Shown here: positions 1 to 10,839 of the stretch, one piece after another
Layout: every line of letters begins with the position of its first letter
Numbering within the stretch: the stretch's first letter is position 1
Source of the DNA: Heracleum sosnowskyi
Lineage: Eukaryota; Streptophyta; Magnoliopsida; Apiales; Apiaceae
DNA: 64,000 nt
Assembly (NCBI GenBank): GCA_030848705.1
Contig: CM061238.1
Span: 75,850,685-75,914,684, forward strand
Direction: 5' to 3'
Translations under genes and position numbers: made by a program
The notes under the pieces: model-generated
Told to the model about the DNA's origin: nothing
Database searches by the model: none
Seen by the model: the letters and a program-made list of their open reading frames with translations, nothing else

Positions 1-918
1 TCAAATGTTCGTGGGACTAAGATAATGTTAACTGCAAATTCACTTAATGATATTTTGGGTATTTCTGCTCCGTCGAATGTATCTATTTGTACCAATAAGG
101 GTCCAGTTGATGTTGAGGGTTTTTCTGCGTTAGATCAATTGAAAGTCATTCGTAATATTGATGGTTTGTTACAATATGCTTCTCCTAATACTAAGTCTGT
201 GACTCCGATGGCTCATTTACTGTTTCGAGTGGGTTTAGCCAATATTAATCCGCGTTTAGGCAGTCGTTCAAATTTTGCGGGTCAAGATGTCACTCTTGTT
301 GCTATGCTTTTGTCTGGTCGTAAGTTTGATCTGTCTGGGTTAATTATCAAGAATATGTTGGATGTTTTTTATTCTGGTAATCAATCGGGTTTGCCATATG
401 GTTTGTTATTAACTCGAGTGTTTGAGTGGTATGGTGTCCCATTAAGAGAGGCTGATAAAGAGGTTGTCACAGAGTTTTTGGATCAAAAGAGTCTTCTCCA
501 GTCTCATCTCAAAGTGGAATCTGATGGTACGTTAGTTCAAATGCCAATTCCAACTCCACCTCCCCCACAACCAATTTCTGTTGATACTGATAAGATAGCT
601 GTTCAAGAGGTTGAAATGGCAGTTTTTATGGATGAAGTTCGTGATTCTTTCAAAGCCGTTCATACTCGACTTGATGTCATGACTGATGAAATACGGTTTC
701 TTCGTGATTTGATTATTGGTTCAAAGTCTTCTTCTCGTTTTTGTGAATTTGCTGCTGCTGTTGCAGAATCTGGTTCTCCTGCTCATAATACTCATCAGGA
801 TGCTGCTATGAATTCAACTGCTGTGGATGCTGCTGCTAAGAACTTGGTTGCTGATATTACTCAGGACTATGTTGTTGCTGATGGAAATGAGGAGGATGAT
901 GATAAAATGGATGCCTAA
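1..918 (+). CDS. Sirevirus third ORF, C-terminal part ('putative plant transposon protein')
   Basis: The frame is open from base 1, so this is the C-terminal end of a longer ORF; the first in-window ATG (25) is probably not the start. The 297 residues after it resemble the plant 'putative transposon protein' domain found in the accessory ORF downstream of pol in Sireviruses: a globular region to about residue 165, a proline-rich hinge (PTPPPPQP near 176), a helical and probably coiled-coil segment, and an acidic tail. There is no transmembrane segment or signal peptide, so an envelope role is not supported. Its function is unknown. The visible part has no stop or frameshift, unlike the copies at 39636-40764 and 62828-64000. 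It ends about 350 bp before the LTR. Confidence 0.7.
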   Translation, partial: SNVRGTKIMLTANSLNDILGISAPSNVSICTNKGPVDVEGFSALDQLKVIRNIDGLLQYASPNTKSVTPMAHLLFRVGLANINPRLGSRSNFAGQDVTLVAMLLSGRKFDLSGLIIKNMLDVFYSGNQSGLPYGLLLTRVFEWYGVPLREADKEVVTEFLDQKSLLQSHLKVESDGTLVQMPIPTPPPPQPISVDTDKIAVQEVEMAVFMDEVRDSFKAVHTRLDVMTDEIRFLRDLIIGSKSSSRFCEFAAAVAESGSPAHNTHQDAAMNSTAVDAAAKNLVADITQDYVVADGNEEDDDKMDA

Positions 919-1270
919 GTTTTTCTTCTTTTTATGATTAAGGGGGAGTTAAATTTTAGGATTTTATGGGTTGGGTTGATTTGCTTGTTATGGTTTGAAC
1001 TTATTTGAACTTGATTCGTTTGGTTGTTCTAAACTTATTTGTGATATTACTGCTGGTTTATGCAGATGTTGGAACTATTTGATATTTTGTTTTGGTTTAT
1101 GTGTGAACTAATGGTTTTTATTATCATGTGTTATCTAATAATTGAGTATTTATGTTTTAATTGAAATGCATACGTGTTAAGATAAATATTTTGTTGCAGG
1201 GTTATTAGATTTAGGGGGAGAATTATGTTTCTTCCTAAAATTGTTGTGTAATCATCAAAAAGGGGGAGAT
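919..1270 (+). other. 3' leader of element A with three polypurine-tract-like runs
   Basis: This non-coding spacer lies between the third ORF and the LTR. Runs of AGGGGGAG type occur at 939-949, 1213-1220 and 1257-1270. The last abuts the LTR and is the likely plus-strand primer site. Multiple purine tracts are a known Sirevirus trait. Confidence 0.7.
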
Positions 1271-2464
1271 TGAAACCCTGGTATTTTGATGATAACACTA
1301 ACAGCAAGCTGGGTTAAGTGTATTGTACTAACATGGTTTTGCAGGAAATAAAAGCTATCTATTTTCTAACAAAACATGTTGTAGTAGCAAGCTGGCAATA
1401 CTTATAGCAGATAGAGTTTCAGTCCTATTTTATAGGAAATCTTCTAGGAACTGATTTGTAAGGACTCTATCAGTTATATAAGTCATGGATATATATATGG
1501 GCTCAAATTATTTTGAATTTATTTTCATGAATATATAATTCCTATATTATAGGAAGTTGTTTATAAACGTTTTATCTTTTAACAACTTCTATGGTATTGG
1601 GCTTTTCAAACCAGATTAAAAAAAACGTCTTTCTAAACGTTCTTATTTTCTCTATTCTTCTGGTTTCTAAACGTTATGTTAATGAACGTTGGGTTTGAAT
1701 TAATCAAGGAACAAAAACGTGAGACTTGGTAGTCAAGACCGTTGGTTGTTAGATTAATTCAAAATCGTGTGTTCATTATATAAATACTTGTGTGTTTTTC
1801 ATTCTTAGGGTGTTGAACAACGTTTTAAAGAAACACAAGTATTATCAAAGGCTGATTTGCAAAATCCTTTACATACTTGAGCTCTTATATATTATATGAT
1901 ATATATTCTTGATTAGAGTTCATAGTTTCGGTTGTAACTTGTAAGTCTTTATATCTTTGTATTGTTCAACTTGTAAGTTGGTAGTTGCTGGTTTTGTGAG
2001 CTTGGGAAACAAGGGTTCAAGGAACTTGATAGCCAGAGGAGTTTATACTTGGATTAGTATAGTACTTAGAGAGCTGTGTTCAAGGAACAAGGTGTTTTAG
2101 CAAGCTGCTAACAGTAACAGGGAGTTCAGGGAGATATATTATTGTATTGTGTAGTTGTAATTCACTTTGAACAATAATATATTCATTTGCCGTGTTGGTA
2201 AAGGACCAGGACGTAGACCTATAGGAGATAGGGGTCGAACCTGGCTAAAATTGCTGTGTGTTCTTTATTTTCTGCACATTTTCTATACTGCATTGCACAA
2301 CGTAGCTAGCTGTCACTTTACATTCTGTGAACTCAGTAAGCTGCCAGACAGCAAAATCAGACTGTTTTTGCTTTTTCAATCACATAACTTGGTAATAATT
2401 AAAATCGGTCATTGTTAGTCATAACACCTATTCACCCCTCCCCTCTAGGTGTTGATTCTCAACA
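1271..2464 (+). repeat. 3' LTR of element A
   Basis: The LTR begins TGAAACCC directly after the purine tract and ends ...TTCTCAACA, giving about 1194 bp with TG...CA ends. A TATA box (ATTATATAAATAC) is at 1775-1787. A cluster of ACGT/AACGTT motifs lies just upstream, at 1564-1720. The 83-codon open frame inside the LTR has no family likeness and is ignored. The partner LTR is outside the window, so the ends rest on structure alone. Confidence 0.75.
1564..1720. repeat. AACGTT/ACGT motif cluster in the U3 of element A
   Basis: ACGT-core motifs recur here, several as the palindrome AACGTT (near 1564, 1635, 1668 and 1685), with AAAACGT variants between. The cluster ends about 55 bp before the TATA box at 1775. 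It could be a bZIP-type binding array or a structural cluster like those known in Sirevirus LTRs. Confidence 0.5.
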
Positions 2465-3099
2465 TATACGATGTATGTTATTTAGAAGAAGATATAATAA
2501 ATCACCATTATTTGTATAAAAAATTATATAAATATATCAACAGACTCAAACATTCATCGAATTAACAAAGATAAATAATTACACTAAGATAAATAATATT
2601 TTATTGACTAAAGAAATAAAAATTAAAAATAGAATAAATTACAAACACGATGGGAATGATAAACTATAATTTTAAGAATTTAACACACACTTAACATAGA
2701 CTTTGGTAAGGTTAATCAGTTGAACCTAATAAAACACCTTATTTCATAAAAACGGCCTATCAGATATAAGAGATTGAAAGTAATTACGTTTGAGTAATGC
2801 TAAAATTTACCTCACATATATATTCCCGTAGCTTTTCTCTCTCTCGGGGCTTACCGCCAAAATCTGAAACCATCACAAGAAAGAACTATTATTAGATAAG
2901 CTAAAGAAGAAGCATCAATACAAATTAAATATTTAATTTTAAAAAAATTCGTCAAGATTAAACTTGTTTAATATTCACGGAAATTAAACAAATCGACAGA
3001 AAGTGTATTATCTTGTTGCAATAACAATCACTTTATATAGGATAGGAGTAGAGATAGTCAATTAATTATAAGATTTGATTAGATTTATAATTGACTTCT

Positions 3100-3440
3100 C
3101 TTTAATAATTATTATCTTTTTTATAATTTAGGAGCTAAAATGAAAATTTTAATTTTTAATAACAATTATCTTTTCTATAATTTAGGACCTAAAAAAGAAA
3201 ATTATAATTTAATAATTGTCTTTGTCTTTTTACAAATAAATAGTTTTATAAAATTTGATTAGATACATAATTTTTTGATGACTTATCTTTTATAAGTATT
3301 ATTTTTTTCTATATATTTAGAGTTATAAAAGGAAATTCAAATTTCTAGTATAATTTCTCGACGACTTATTTTTTATAAGTATTATTTTTTCTAAATATTA
3401 GGAGTTATAAAATAAAATTTAAATTTCTAGAAGTTATATA
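3100..3440 (+). repeat. Diverged local direct duplications
   Basis: Two pairs of similar segments are visible. One pair shares TATAATTTAGGA-type sequence (about 3105-3140 and 3163-3195). The other shares a GACTTATCTTTTATAAGTATT-like start and a CAAATTTCTAG-like end (about 3279-3345 and 3361-3430). This is simple AT-rich duplication with no coding content. Confidence 0.4.
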
Positions 3441-4043
3441 AGGAAATTCAAAAATCTACTTCAAAAAAGAAGAGTTCTAAAAAAATAGAAAAATATGATC
3501 CAATATAAATTAGAGCTTATACTTACCTTTTATACAATTTAAAAAAAGGTTTTGACTTTCTTTTCTAAAAAAAAGGACTTAAAGAAGGAAGTTTAATTTT
3601 AAGTATTTAAAATTGAGGAGCTCTAGAAAATTAGAAAAATATGAATCCAGCAATTTTAGAACTCCTGGGGGTTTTCTTTATATATATAAAGATATTGATT
3701 GATTTACTTGGATCGGTTTACGGACCTATATACTTTAATGTATTTCTAAAATCGATTTATCTGAATTTACCCGTTTATTTAAAAACCATTAATTTACCTC
3801 GACTGCTTGACAAATTTATTTAATTTCAAACATATGACTCCAATTATTTATTTCAGTTTTTAACAAGTTAAATTATTATAAATACACATGCTAATAAAAA
3901 TACTATCTCTAATCCTAAGTATCTTTTTAACAAATTTAACTAATAATAATATATTATATATACATATATTAAAATAATAACTACAAAATTAATCAGACTA
4001 GTTTTAATATAGTATTATATTTAAAAGTTAAATTAGAAGATTA

Positions 4044-4304
4044 GTGGGGATCCTCCCGGCAAGCACTTATTATATCGATGTATTTCCCACACTTGAGAAG
4101 CTCGGGAATAGAGAGGTTCATATCATAGCTGGCCAGTGGGAAATAGTAGCACTAGTGCAGGGAGTAAGTAGGGTATGTGAAGTTTTCAACAGTGGGCTGG
4201 CCTTCTGCTGGCAAATATCATGGGGTCTAGTTTTTTTACGTTACATCTATTGGTGGATCAATGACGACAGCTTCAATATTAATACCAGAGAAATGAGTAT
4301 GTAA
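4044..4304 (+). CDS. Unrecognised 86-codon open frame
   Basis: I do not recognise this frame. It stands out because its first ~220 bp are clearly less AT-rich than the flanks, which contain few open frames. The product would have a hydrophobic, aromatic-rich C-terminal half. No start context, intron or neighbouring exon supports a gene. It could be a captured or degraded gene fragment inside an old transposon, or chance. Confidence 0.12.
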   Translation: MGILPASTYYIDVFPTLEKLGNREVHIIAGQWEIVALVQGVSRVCEVFNSGLAFCWQISWGLVFLRYIYWWINDDSFNINTREMSM

Positions 4305-4698
4305 ATTGAGTTTATTAAAAAAAAACAATCCTCTTTAAATGTAATTCTTTTATTCTTATTTTGTTAATTTCAATATGTTATGTGTTTATATGTACTGATA
4401 AATATTTGTTTATACGAATAATAATTTATTAAAACTCACCCTTTTAAAATAATTATTCGCTGTTATTATACGAAATTGTTATTAAAAAATATTATGTTGT
4501 GTAAAAAATTATATCAAACTCAAACATGATCTCTGACAAAGCTTTGAAGACAGTAAAAAGAGCGATCAAAATGGTTACGCAAAACAAATATTTAATTCAA
4601 GAACTATGTATGAATGTATATTCAATTCATATTTATGTGACACGTGCACAGTGCACTTCAAGATTAACCTAGTCATTCTATCCGCCAAAAACGTATTC

Positions 4699-4905
4699 AC
4701 TCCTTCCCGTCAAATTGTTTATATTTGGGTTGAGCTTGAAGGTTAATGAAAATAATTAAAATAGAAAAAAAGTAAGAAAAATAAATAAAGTAATGGAATT
4801 CGTTAATATTTAAATTATAAAATAAGTAAAGTAAAAAAGAGTAGTGAAAGTAATTAATTTTTATATTATAAAATTTTATTATTTAAAAAAATTGGATGGA
4901 AGGAG
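4699..4905. mobile_element. Stowaway-like MITE
   Basis: Inverted ends are visible: ACTCCTTCCCGTC on the left and, on the other strand at the right, ACTCCTTCCATCC, enclosing about 180 bp of AT-rich sequence. Short length, no coding capacity and 'ACTCC(C/T)TCC' ends fit Stowaway/mariner-type MITEs. The TA duplication is not clear. Confidence 0.5.
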
Positions 4906-5050
4906 TCGACGACACACATGCCAGTTTTGAGATGTTAGTTCATTTTGTTGGACAACAATTTTCAAACTTTGTAACTCTCTCCTTCCTATTTCACCTAATT
5001 TTTTACATGCGACTTGTGCAGGGAGATTAAAAATAAATATAAATTAGTGA

Positions 5051-5106
5051 TAAAAATTAAAAAAATGAGTAAAATTCTGAGATCAGTCGATGTTTGATAT
5101 TTAATG
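5051..5106 (+). repeat. Left copy of a ~56-bp direct repeat flanking an insertion
   Basis: This segment (TAAAAATTAA...TTTAATG) recurs at 6371-6426 with two substitutions and one A indel. The two copies bracket 5107-6370. It is far too long for the 5-bp duplication of an LTR element. Confidence 0.75.
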
Positions 5107-6370
5107 TGTTGGGAGAGAAATTTGGTAGAACACAATTGAGAGAATCGATGAAATATCCGTAGAATACGTTCTTGGTTGTCGGACAGATCTTCATGTTCGT
5201 AGTTCGACAGCTGAAGCTTAATAATGGAACGTAGAAAGAAAACAATATTTTTGGGCTGAGTTGACAAAACCATCGGATGAAGAGGGCGTAGTTAATCCTA
5301 CTCGGCCAATCAATTCACCGGAAAACGTATCACTTAGGGTACACGAGCCTTATTCGCGTAGAGAGTGAAAATTCGAATCCTCTAGTCAAGTGCCTACATA
5401 TCCTATTTATAGAAATCAAACCCCCATGTAATTTTATTAGGTTAAACCTCTCATTTCTTGCTAATCAAGTCATCTCGAGATAATCCATCCCATAGTTTTG
5501 ACTTATCCGAATACCTCCTGTTGAGCTTCCAAGTGTCCTTGCCCAAGTACACCTCTAGGAACCCTAATCCTCTATTTATTTGATAATAATCCATTCTTGG
5601 TTGTAATTATCCAATTCATTGCGGTTTAATTATGATAAATGTCTTTATTTTAGGAATAATCACGTATTCCTATAAAATAGGAAGCAGAATTATCATCCAA
5701 CTCTAATTCTGTCCAGTAAAGGTGTAGACAACTCTGAACCTGCACATCAGCTTACCCTGAACCTGCACCTCAACTTACTCTAAACCTGCTCCACAGCTTA
5801 CTCCGAACCCCTGACTTGGCTGATTCTGAACCTCGATACTACGGATTTGTACCTTCATCCATTTAAACCTTACTAAATCCACCCAAATTGGACTTGTATT
5901 ACCTATGAGTCTTAAATCTAACCCATGTAAGATTTTGGACACAACAACTACCCTCGGTTCCTTGCAGTATTTAATACAAGAGGAACCTAAACCTTCTACT
6001 CAGCAGCTCCACTCCGCATAAACTTCAACCACAGGTACACCCTTCGACTCCGAATTTCTAAACCCACATGAGCAATCTTTTTGTGGGAAACAAGAGGTTC
6101 AGATAGCTAGAACTCCCATTTTTCTTCCGGCACCAAAGCCCGTACATGAGAACTACCTGTGAATCTGCAGCTGAACTCCTATGACCATAATATTATAAAA
6201 AAATATTTCCCTCATTTCTCCCAAAAATTCGGGTCATTTAAACCCATATAAGAAAGAATCACGCACATATCCTTAATTTCAAATTATTATTTGAATAGAA
6301 TTCAAATGGATATCCAATCTTAAGTCTCTTCCACTTCTTCTTGGGGTACGAGTAATCAACCTTAATTTTT
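5107..6370 (-). mobile_element. LTR-like insertion (possible solo LTR, minus strand)
   Basis: The segment begins TGTTGGGAGAG, so on the minus strand it ends CTCTCCCAACA, as a retrotransposon LTR would. A minus-strand TATA-like box (CTATAAATAGGA) lies at about 5401-5412. No primer site or coding sequence adjoins it, so a solo LTR or LTR fragment is the simplest reading. The right end is unclear, there is no 5-bp duplication, and the insertion is bounded by a ~56-bp direct repeat. Open frames of 62-92 codons at its left end are not gene-like. Confidence 0.4.
5734..5855 (+). repeat. Short tandem motif (CTGAACCTGC...CAGCTTACTC)
   Basis: Four to five degenerate copies of a ~25-bp unit of the form 'CTGAACCTGCACNNCAGCTTACTC' run in tandem inside the LTR-like insertion. 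No coding sense is apparent. Confidence 0.55.
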
Positions 6371-6426
6371 TAAAAATTAAAAAATGAGTACAATTCTGAG
6401 ATCAATCGATGTTTGATATTTAATGT
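6371..6426 (+). repeat. Right copy of the ~56-bp direct repeat
   Basis: Partner of 5051-5106. AT-rich sequence ending in AATGAAGGGAGTAC (to about 6535) follows. Together with ACTCTCTCCTTCC at 4974 it could be the two ends of one Stowaway-like MITE that received the insertion. Confidence 0.7.
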
Positions 6427-7436
6427 ATAAATTTAGTATAGTGAAATAAAGTATTAGATATATTTGAAAAAAATTAAAATATAAAAAAGAGAGGAACATT
6501 TCAAAAATAAATAAATAAATAAAATGAAGGGAGTACAAAATATTTATGGTTGGCGTTCGGAAGGTACTACTAGAATGAATTATATCTTCAAAATGGCTTA
6601 AAATTGAAATAAAATTATTGATCAGGTCTCTTAAAAGTTCGAACTTAAAAATAAATTATAATTACGATAAAAGAAAAAATGTATGTACCACTAACCAAAA
6701 CCTATGCAGTGGAAATCCCATACATTGTGCGCTAAGCATATACCTAATAAAAATGATGAAAGTCTAAAAAGCTGAAATGGTGAGAAGTGAGAACCCCTTG
6801 TTTAAACAACGACGTCTGGTAAGACGGACCAAAATTACATCACAATAATTTGACTTTTTAACAGAATTATATTTACAACTTTTGTTTCCCTAAGTTTTTA
6901 TTTACAACTTTATTTTGTCAAAACATAAAAGTAATACCAACTTGGGTTGAAGTTCTCAAATATTAATTATATTATCACTTTATTAGTTACTACTGATAAT
7001 TCGGGTGAATTATGGATGAGATTAAAATATTAATTGAAATTGGAATGAAATAATAAATAAATAAATTAAATCAATAAATCTTTGAATTATGTAATTATAG
7101 AGAATCCAACTCGGAGTGAAACTAAAAAAATTAAATTAAATAAATAAATCTTGTTAAATCATGTAATTGTAGAAGATCGAACGCAATTTTTGTATTAATC
7201 AGATTTGGTACTTTAGTAGGCATTTATAAATTATTTTGTTTATTAATAAAGAGTATCAAAATTTTACTTATTAATAAAAAGTATCATATTTTGCTTATAA
7301 AAATTCGAGAATAAAGTTCTAGAGGAATTTTATGTAAATTTTATAATGTGATCCCATGTTAAACTAACACATGTACGATGTATCTAAATAGAAATATTAT
7401 ATATAATATATTTAAAAAAATGAATAATTATCTAAC

Positions 7437-7437
<1 letters not shown>

Positions 7438-7491
<54 letters not shown>

Positions 7492-7492
7492 A
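7438..7492 (+). repeat. Compound microsatellite (AAAT)n-(AT)n
   Basis: About seven AAAT units run directly into about thirteen AT units. The 60-codon minus-strand frame over it is an artefact of the repeat. Confidence 0.95.
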
Positions 7493-7984
7493 AGAACAAT
7501 AAGAAACACCATCATAAACACTTTATTTTTCAAAAAAATTGATTTTTTAAAATTAGAATCATAAAATTGAACAACAATTAAGCCTAACATATCGAATTTA
7601 ACGTAGAATCTCATCTAAATTTAAAAATTAAACATTACATATAATCCAGTATAGAATCTTATATATATATTTATCACAATGAAATTACATGTAATCATAT
7701 TTTATTTGATTCTAATTTTTTGTTAGATTCTATTTTTATTCGTAATAAACCTTTTTTGGTGAGAAAATTAGAATCAACATGCAATTTATGTAAGATTCTT
7801 TATTGTTTTTTATATAAGAGTGTTTTTCATGGAAGAATGACTTATATATATATATATTCATAATCATGAGATTATCTCATCCAGAGTGTATGTCAAGATA
7901 GAGGATAGAAACAGATACAATTGTTTTACAAGTAATTAATTTGGATACATGATAGAAATTGACACATATTTTTATAATTAATTT

Positions 7985-8175
7985 ATTTTATGAAGTAACA
8001 TTTTTGTAATGACTTTTAATTCGGAGTAAAATTTATATAAGCGAATAAACTAACAGTTTACACAAGTAGAAACTAATTCATTTTGTGAACCAATACTTTT
8101 GTGAATGATTTTTATGCGTGAGCAAAACTTATATAAGTAAATAATTGGTAGTTTACATAAATTAAAACTTTAGTG
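7985..8175 (+). repeat. Diverged tandem duplication, unit ~95 bp
   Basis: Two adjacent segments share ACTTTTGTGAATGA-like, AAA(A/C)TTATATAAG and AGTTTACA(C/T)AA blocks in the same order. No function is seen. Confidence 0.5.
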
Positions 8176-8440
8176 TGGTGGTGATATTTTTTCTCATTCT
8201 CTTCAGATTATAACTTGAGAATATAGCGTAAAAGTTTCTAAGATCGGCTTAAGATCCATAAATGTATTTTATAAAATAATAAAAACTAGTATTTAATTAA
8301 TAATAATTATTAATTTAATTTTTTTAACTAAAATAAATTATATTTTATATTTTCCTAGAGTATTTGAAATTTGGAACAGATAGGTTTTTATTTTCAATTT
8401 CTAAATGAATAAATATTGGCATACATACGCACGGGCGGCA

Positions 8441-8456
8441 GGTGGGGTACCCCACC
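8441..8456. repeat. Perfect 16-bp GC-rich palindrome
   Basis: GGTGGGGTACCCCACC is its own reverse complement and sits in a short GC-rich patch within very AT-rich DNA. It might be a remnant transposon end or a binding site. Nothing else supports either. Confidence 0.6.
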
Positions 8457-8628
8457 AGGCTAGATTTTACTGATTATGTGTAATATGTTAGATTTTGTCA
8501 ATTTGATATGCACTAACTGTATAATGAATTCAAAAAAATCAGTTCAGTTTAATAGACTTGTAATATATAAACGTTATGCATATTTGATAAAAAAAAATTA
8601 CTTTCTTTCTCTCATATATCATACTAGT

Positions 8629-9930
8629 TTATAACCCGTGCAATGGGCCTTAAAAATAATAAACTAAAAAATTTAATGTGAACGGAAAATATTAAAATAA
8701 AAGTAAAAATTAATATGATAAATTATAAAATGAGAAAATTAAATATTCATTGAAACATAAAAAAAATAAAAAAAATACAAATGAGGTTATTATTAATATT
8801 ATTTTATAATAAAATAATATTAATAATAAGGACATATAGAAAATCTAACATGTTTTAATTAAAAAAAGTAATTGACCGTGATATTTTTAGAAGTGTTTTA
8901 ATTATATTAATTGTATTTATTAAAAAAATATGTTGACATGTTAAAATAATTAAGTTTTTTTAATAAGGACAAATAGAAAAGTTAACATGTTTTAATTAAA
9001 AAAAAGTAACTGCACGTAATATTTTTAGATGTGTTTTAATTATATTAATTTTATGTGTTAAAAAATACGTTCACTTTTTAAAATAGGTAAGTTTTTTTAA
9101 ATAATTAAAAGTATTAAAATAGGTTTTAAAATATATAAGTTGCACGTGATATTTTTGGAAAAGAGAGATTTTAATGATAACAAATATAAAATGTAATATA
9201 TTTTAATTTAAAGGTAATTGCCCGTGATATTTTTGGAAAAAAAAGTAGATTTTGTTAGAAAAAAATGTTTTAACTATAAAAGGCAATCAACTAGTTACTA
9301 TTTTTATATTATTTTATTATTTATTAAATAGAGTATTAAAATAGGTTTTAAAATAAATAAGTAAGGACCACACCTCATATTTTTGAAAAATAGGGATTTT
9401 AGTGATGATGTGTTTTAATTATATTAATTGTATTTGTTAAACAAAATACGTTCACTTGTTAAAATAGGTAATTTTTTTTAAAATAATTAAAAGTATTAAA
9501 ATAAGTTTTAAATTATATAAGTAAGAGTTGCACTTGATATTTTTGGAAAATAGAGATTTTAGTGATAACAAATATAAAAGGTAATATATTTTAATTTAAA
9601 GGTAATTACCCGTGATATTTTTGGAAAAGAAGTAGATTTTGTTAGAAAAAAAATGTTTTAATTATAAAAGGCAATTAGCTAGTTAATATTTTTATATTAT
9701 TTCATTATTTATTAAATAGAGTATTAAAATAGATTTTAAAATAAATAAGTAAGTTTTGCGACTCATATTTTTGTAAAACATAGATTTTACTAATAACAAA
9801 TATAAAAGGTAATATATTTTAATTTAAAGATAATTGTAATGATATTTTTGGAAAAAGAGTAGATTTTGTTAGAAAAAAAATATTTTAATTGTAAAAGTCA
9901 ATCATCTAATTACTATTTTGATAAATTGAC
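8629..9930 (+). repeat. Degenerate AT-rich interspersed repeat array
   Basis: A core near 'CCGTGATATTTTTGGAAAA', followed by 'GTAGATTTTGTTAGAAAAAAATG' and 'AGAGTATTAAAATAGGTTTTAAAATA' blocks, recurs at irregular spacing. Units beginning TTTTAATTTAAAGGTAATT start near 9200, 9588 and 9816, and more diverged ones near 8853 and 8989. A TTATAACCCGTGCAATG motif opens the region. There is no coding capacity. Confidence 0.6.
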
Positions 9931-10839
9931 AATAATACAATTCCATTAAAGATTTGATTTGTAGTAGCTTTCGTTATCCTAAAAAAAAGAAGTATATTTG
10001 TAGTAGTGTATCTAAATTTAAACAAATTAAATCCCACATTTTCATTTTTTTATTAGATTTCAATGTTATTTGATTTTTATGTAGTAAAATATAGTGAAAT
10101 ATTAATGTAGAATAAAACTTTCCCCAATTTTGATTATATTATTAATTTATTAATTAGAAAAAGTACCGAAAACCAAAAACCGACCGTTAACCGAAAACCA
10201 AAACTTTTAATGTTTCGGCTTTAATAATATAGTATAGATAGTAGTTTTTATGATATATGTGTTGTATTTAAATACTTAAACTATTTATATAAATTATTAT
10301 TGAAAATATTTTTATTCTTTTATAAATGTGATTTTTGTTAAAAGTTTTTCCATTTTAAAACACTTTTTTTTCAACATCTCATACAAATAACTCCCGATTT
10401 ATTTTCATATAAATTGAATACAATTTTAAATAAATATGATAAGATTTCATACCATATTTTAAAAGCTAATTATACATGTAAAATAATTTAATATTCTATA
10501 AAATATAATTTTATTTGTAACCTATATTTGAAAAGACATGAATATAATTTTATATATTATTTATATAACATTATATTTTATAAAATATATTTTTATAAAA
10601 CACATATATTTTTGTGAAGTATAAATCCAACCTAATATAAAAACGTGATAGATGTACACATGTAAAACTGATTGTTAAAAAATAAATTAGAAAGAAAGAG
10701 GTATAACATAAACCCGATAATGAGTTTGTAGTGAATTCATACGTCAAGATTTATTAATTTTAAATTTACTAAGTTGCATTTCCATATATGTTCAACTTTA
10801 CCCTGTTTTTAATTGCATTGGTCTGTGAAGACTCTACCT
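9931..10839. other. AT-rich intergenic DNA upstream of PP2C
   Basis: No gene or clear repeat is seen apart from simple A/T runs and a short CCGAAAACCAAAA-type repeat at about 10165-10205. Confidence 0.6.

Larger units (their letters stand above)
1..2464 (+). mobile_element. Element A: 3' end of a Sirevirus-type Ty1/copia retrotransposon
   Basis: The order is accessory (third) ORF, purine tracts, then a ~1.2-kb LTR, which is the 3' end of a Sirevirus/Maximus-type Ty1/copia element on the + strand. The 5' part lies before the window. The 5-bp target duplication cannot be checked because only the right flank is visible. The lineage call rests on the third ORF, the repeated AGGGGGAG tracts and the characteristic start of the LTR (GGTATTTTGATGATAACAC). 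Confidence 0.8.
2465..4698. other. AT-rich intergenic DNA
   Basis: No gene is recognisable. The DNA is very AT-rich. It contains diverged local duplications at 3100-3440 and one short open frame in less AT-rich DNA at 4044-4304, both listed separately. A CT-run and GC patch near 2830-2855 has no assignable role. Confidence 0.6.
6540..8628. other. AT-rich intergenic DNA
   Basis: No gene is seen. The stretch holds a compound microsatellite (7438-7492), a diverged ~95-bp duplication (about 7985-8175) and one short GC patch with a perfect palindrome at 8441-8456. Confidence 0.6.

Noticed and set aside
1..918. Viral envelope gene, as third ORFs of Sireviruses were once called env-like
   Set aside because: No signal peptide, transmembrane helix or cysteine pattern in the visible parts of any of the three copies; the family domain is a plant transposon-associated protein of unknown role.
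2167..2418. 83-codon ORF
   Set aside because: Lies inside the element A LTR, starts at a non-ATG codon and has no domain.
5057..5273. Minus-strand ORFs of 62 and 92 codons
   Set aside because: Overlapping frames in the end of an LTR-like insertion; they cross the insertion border.
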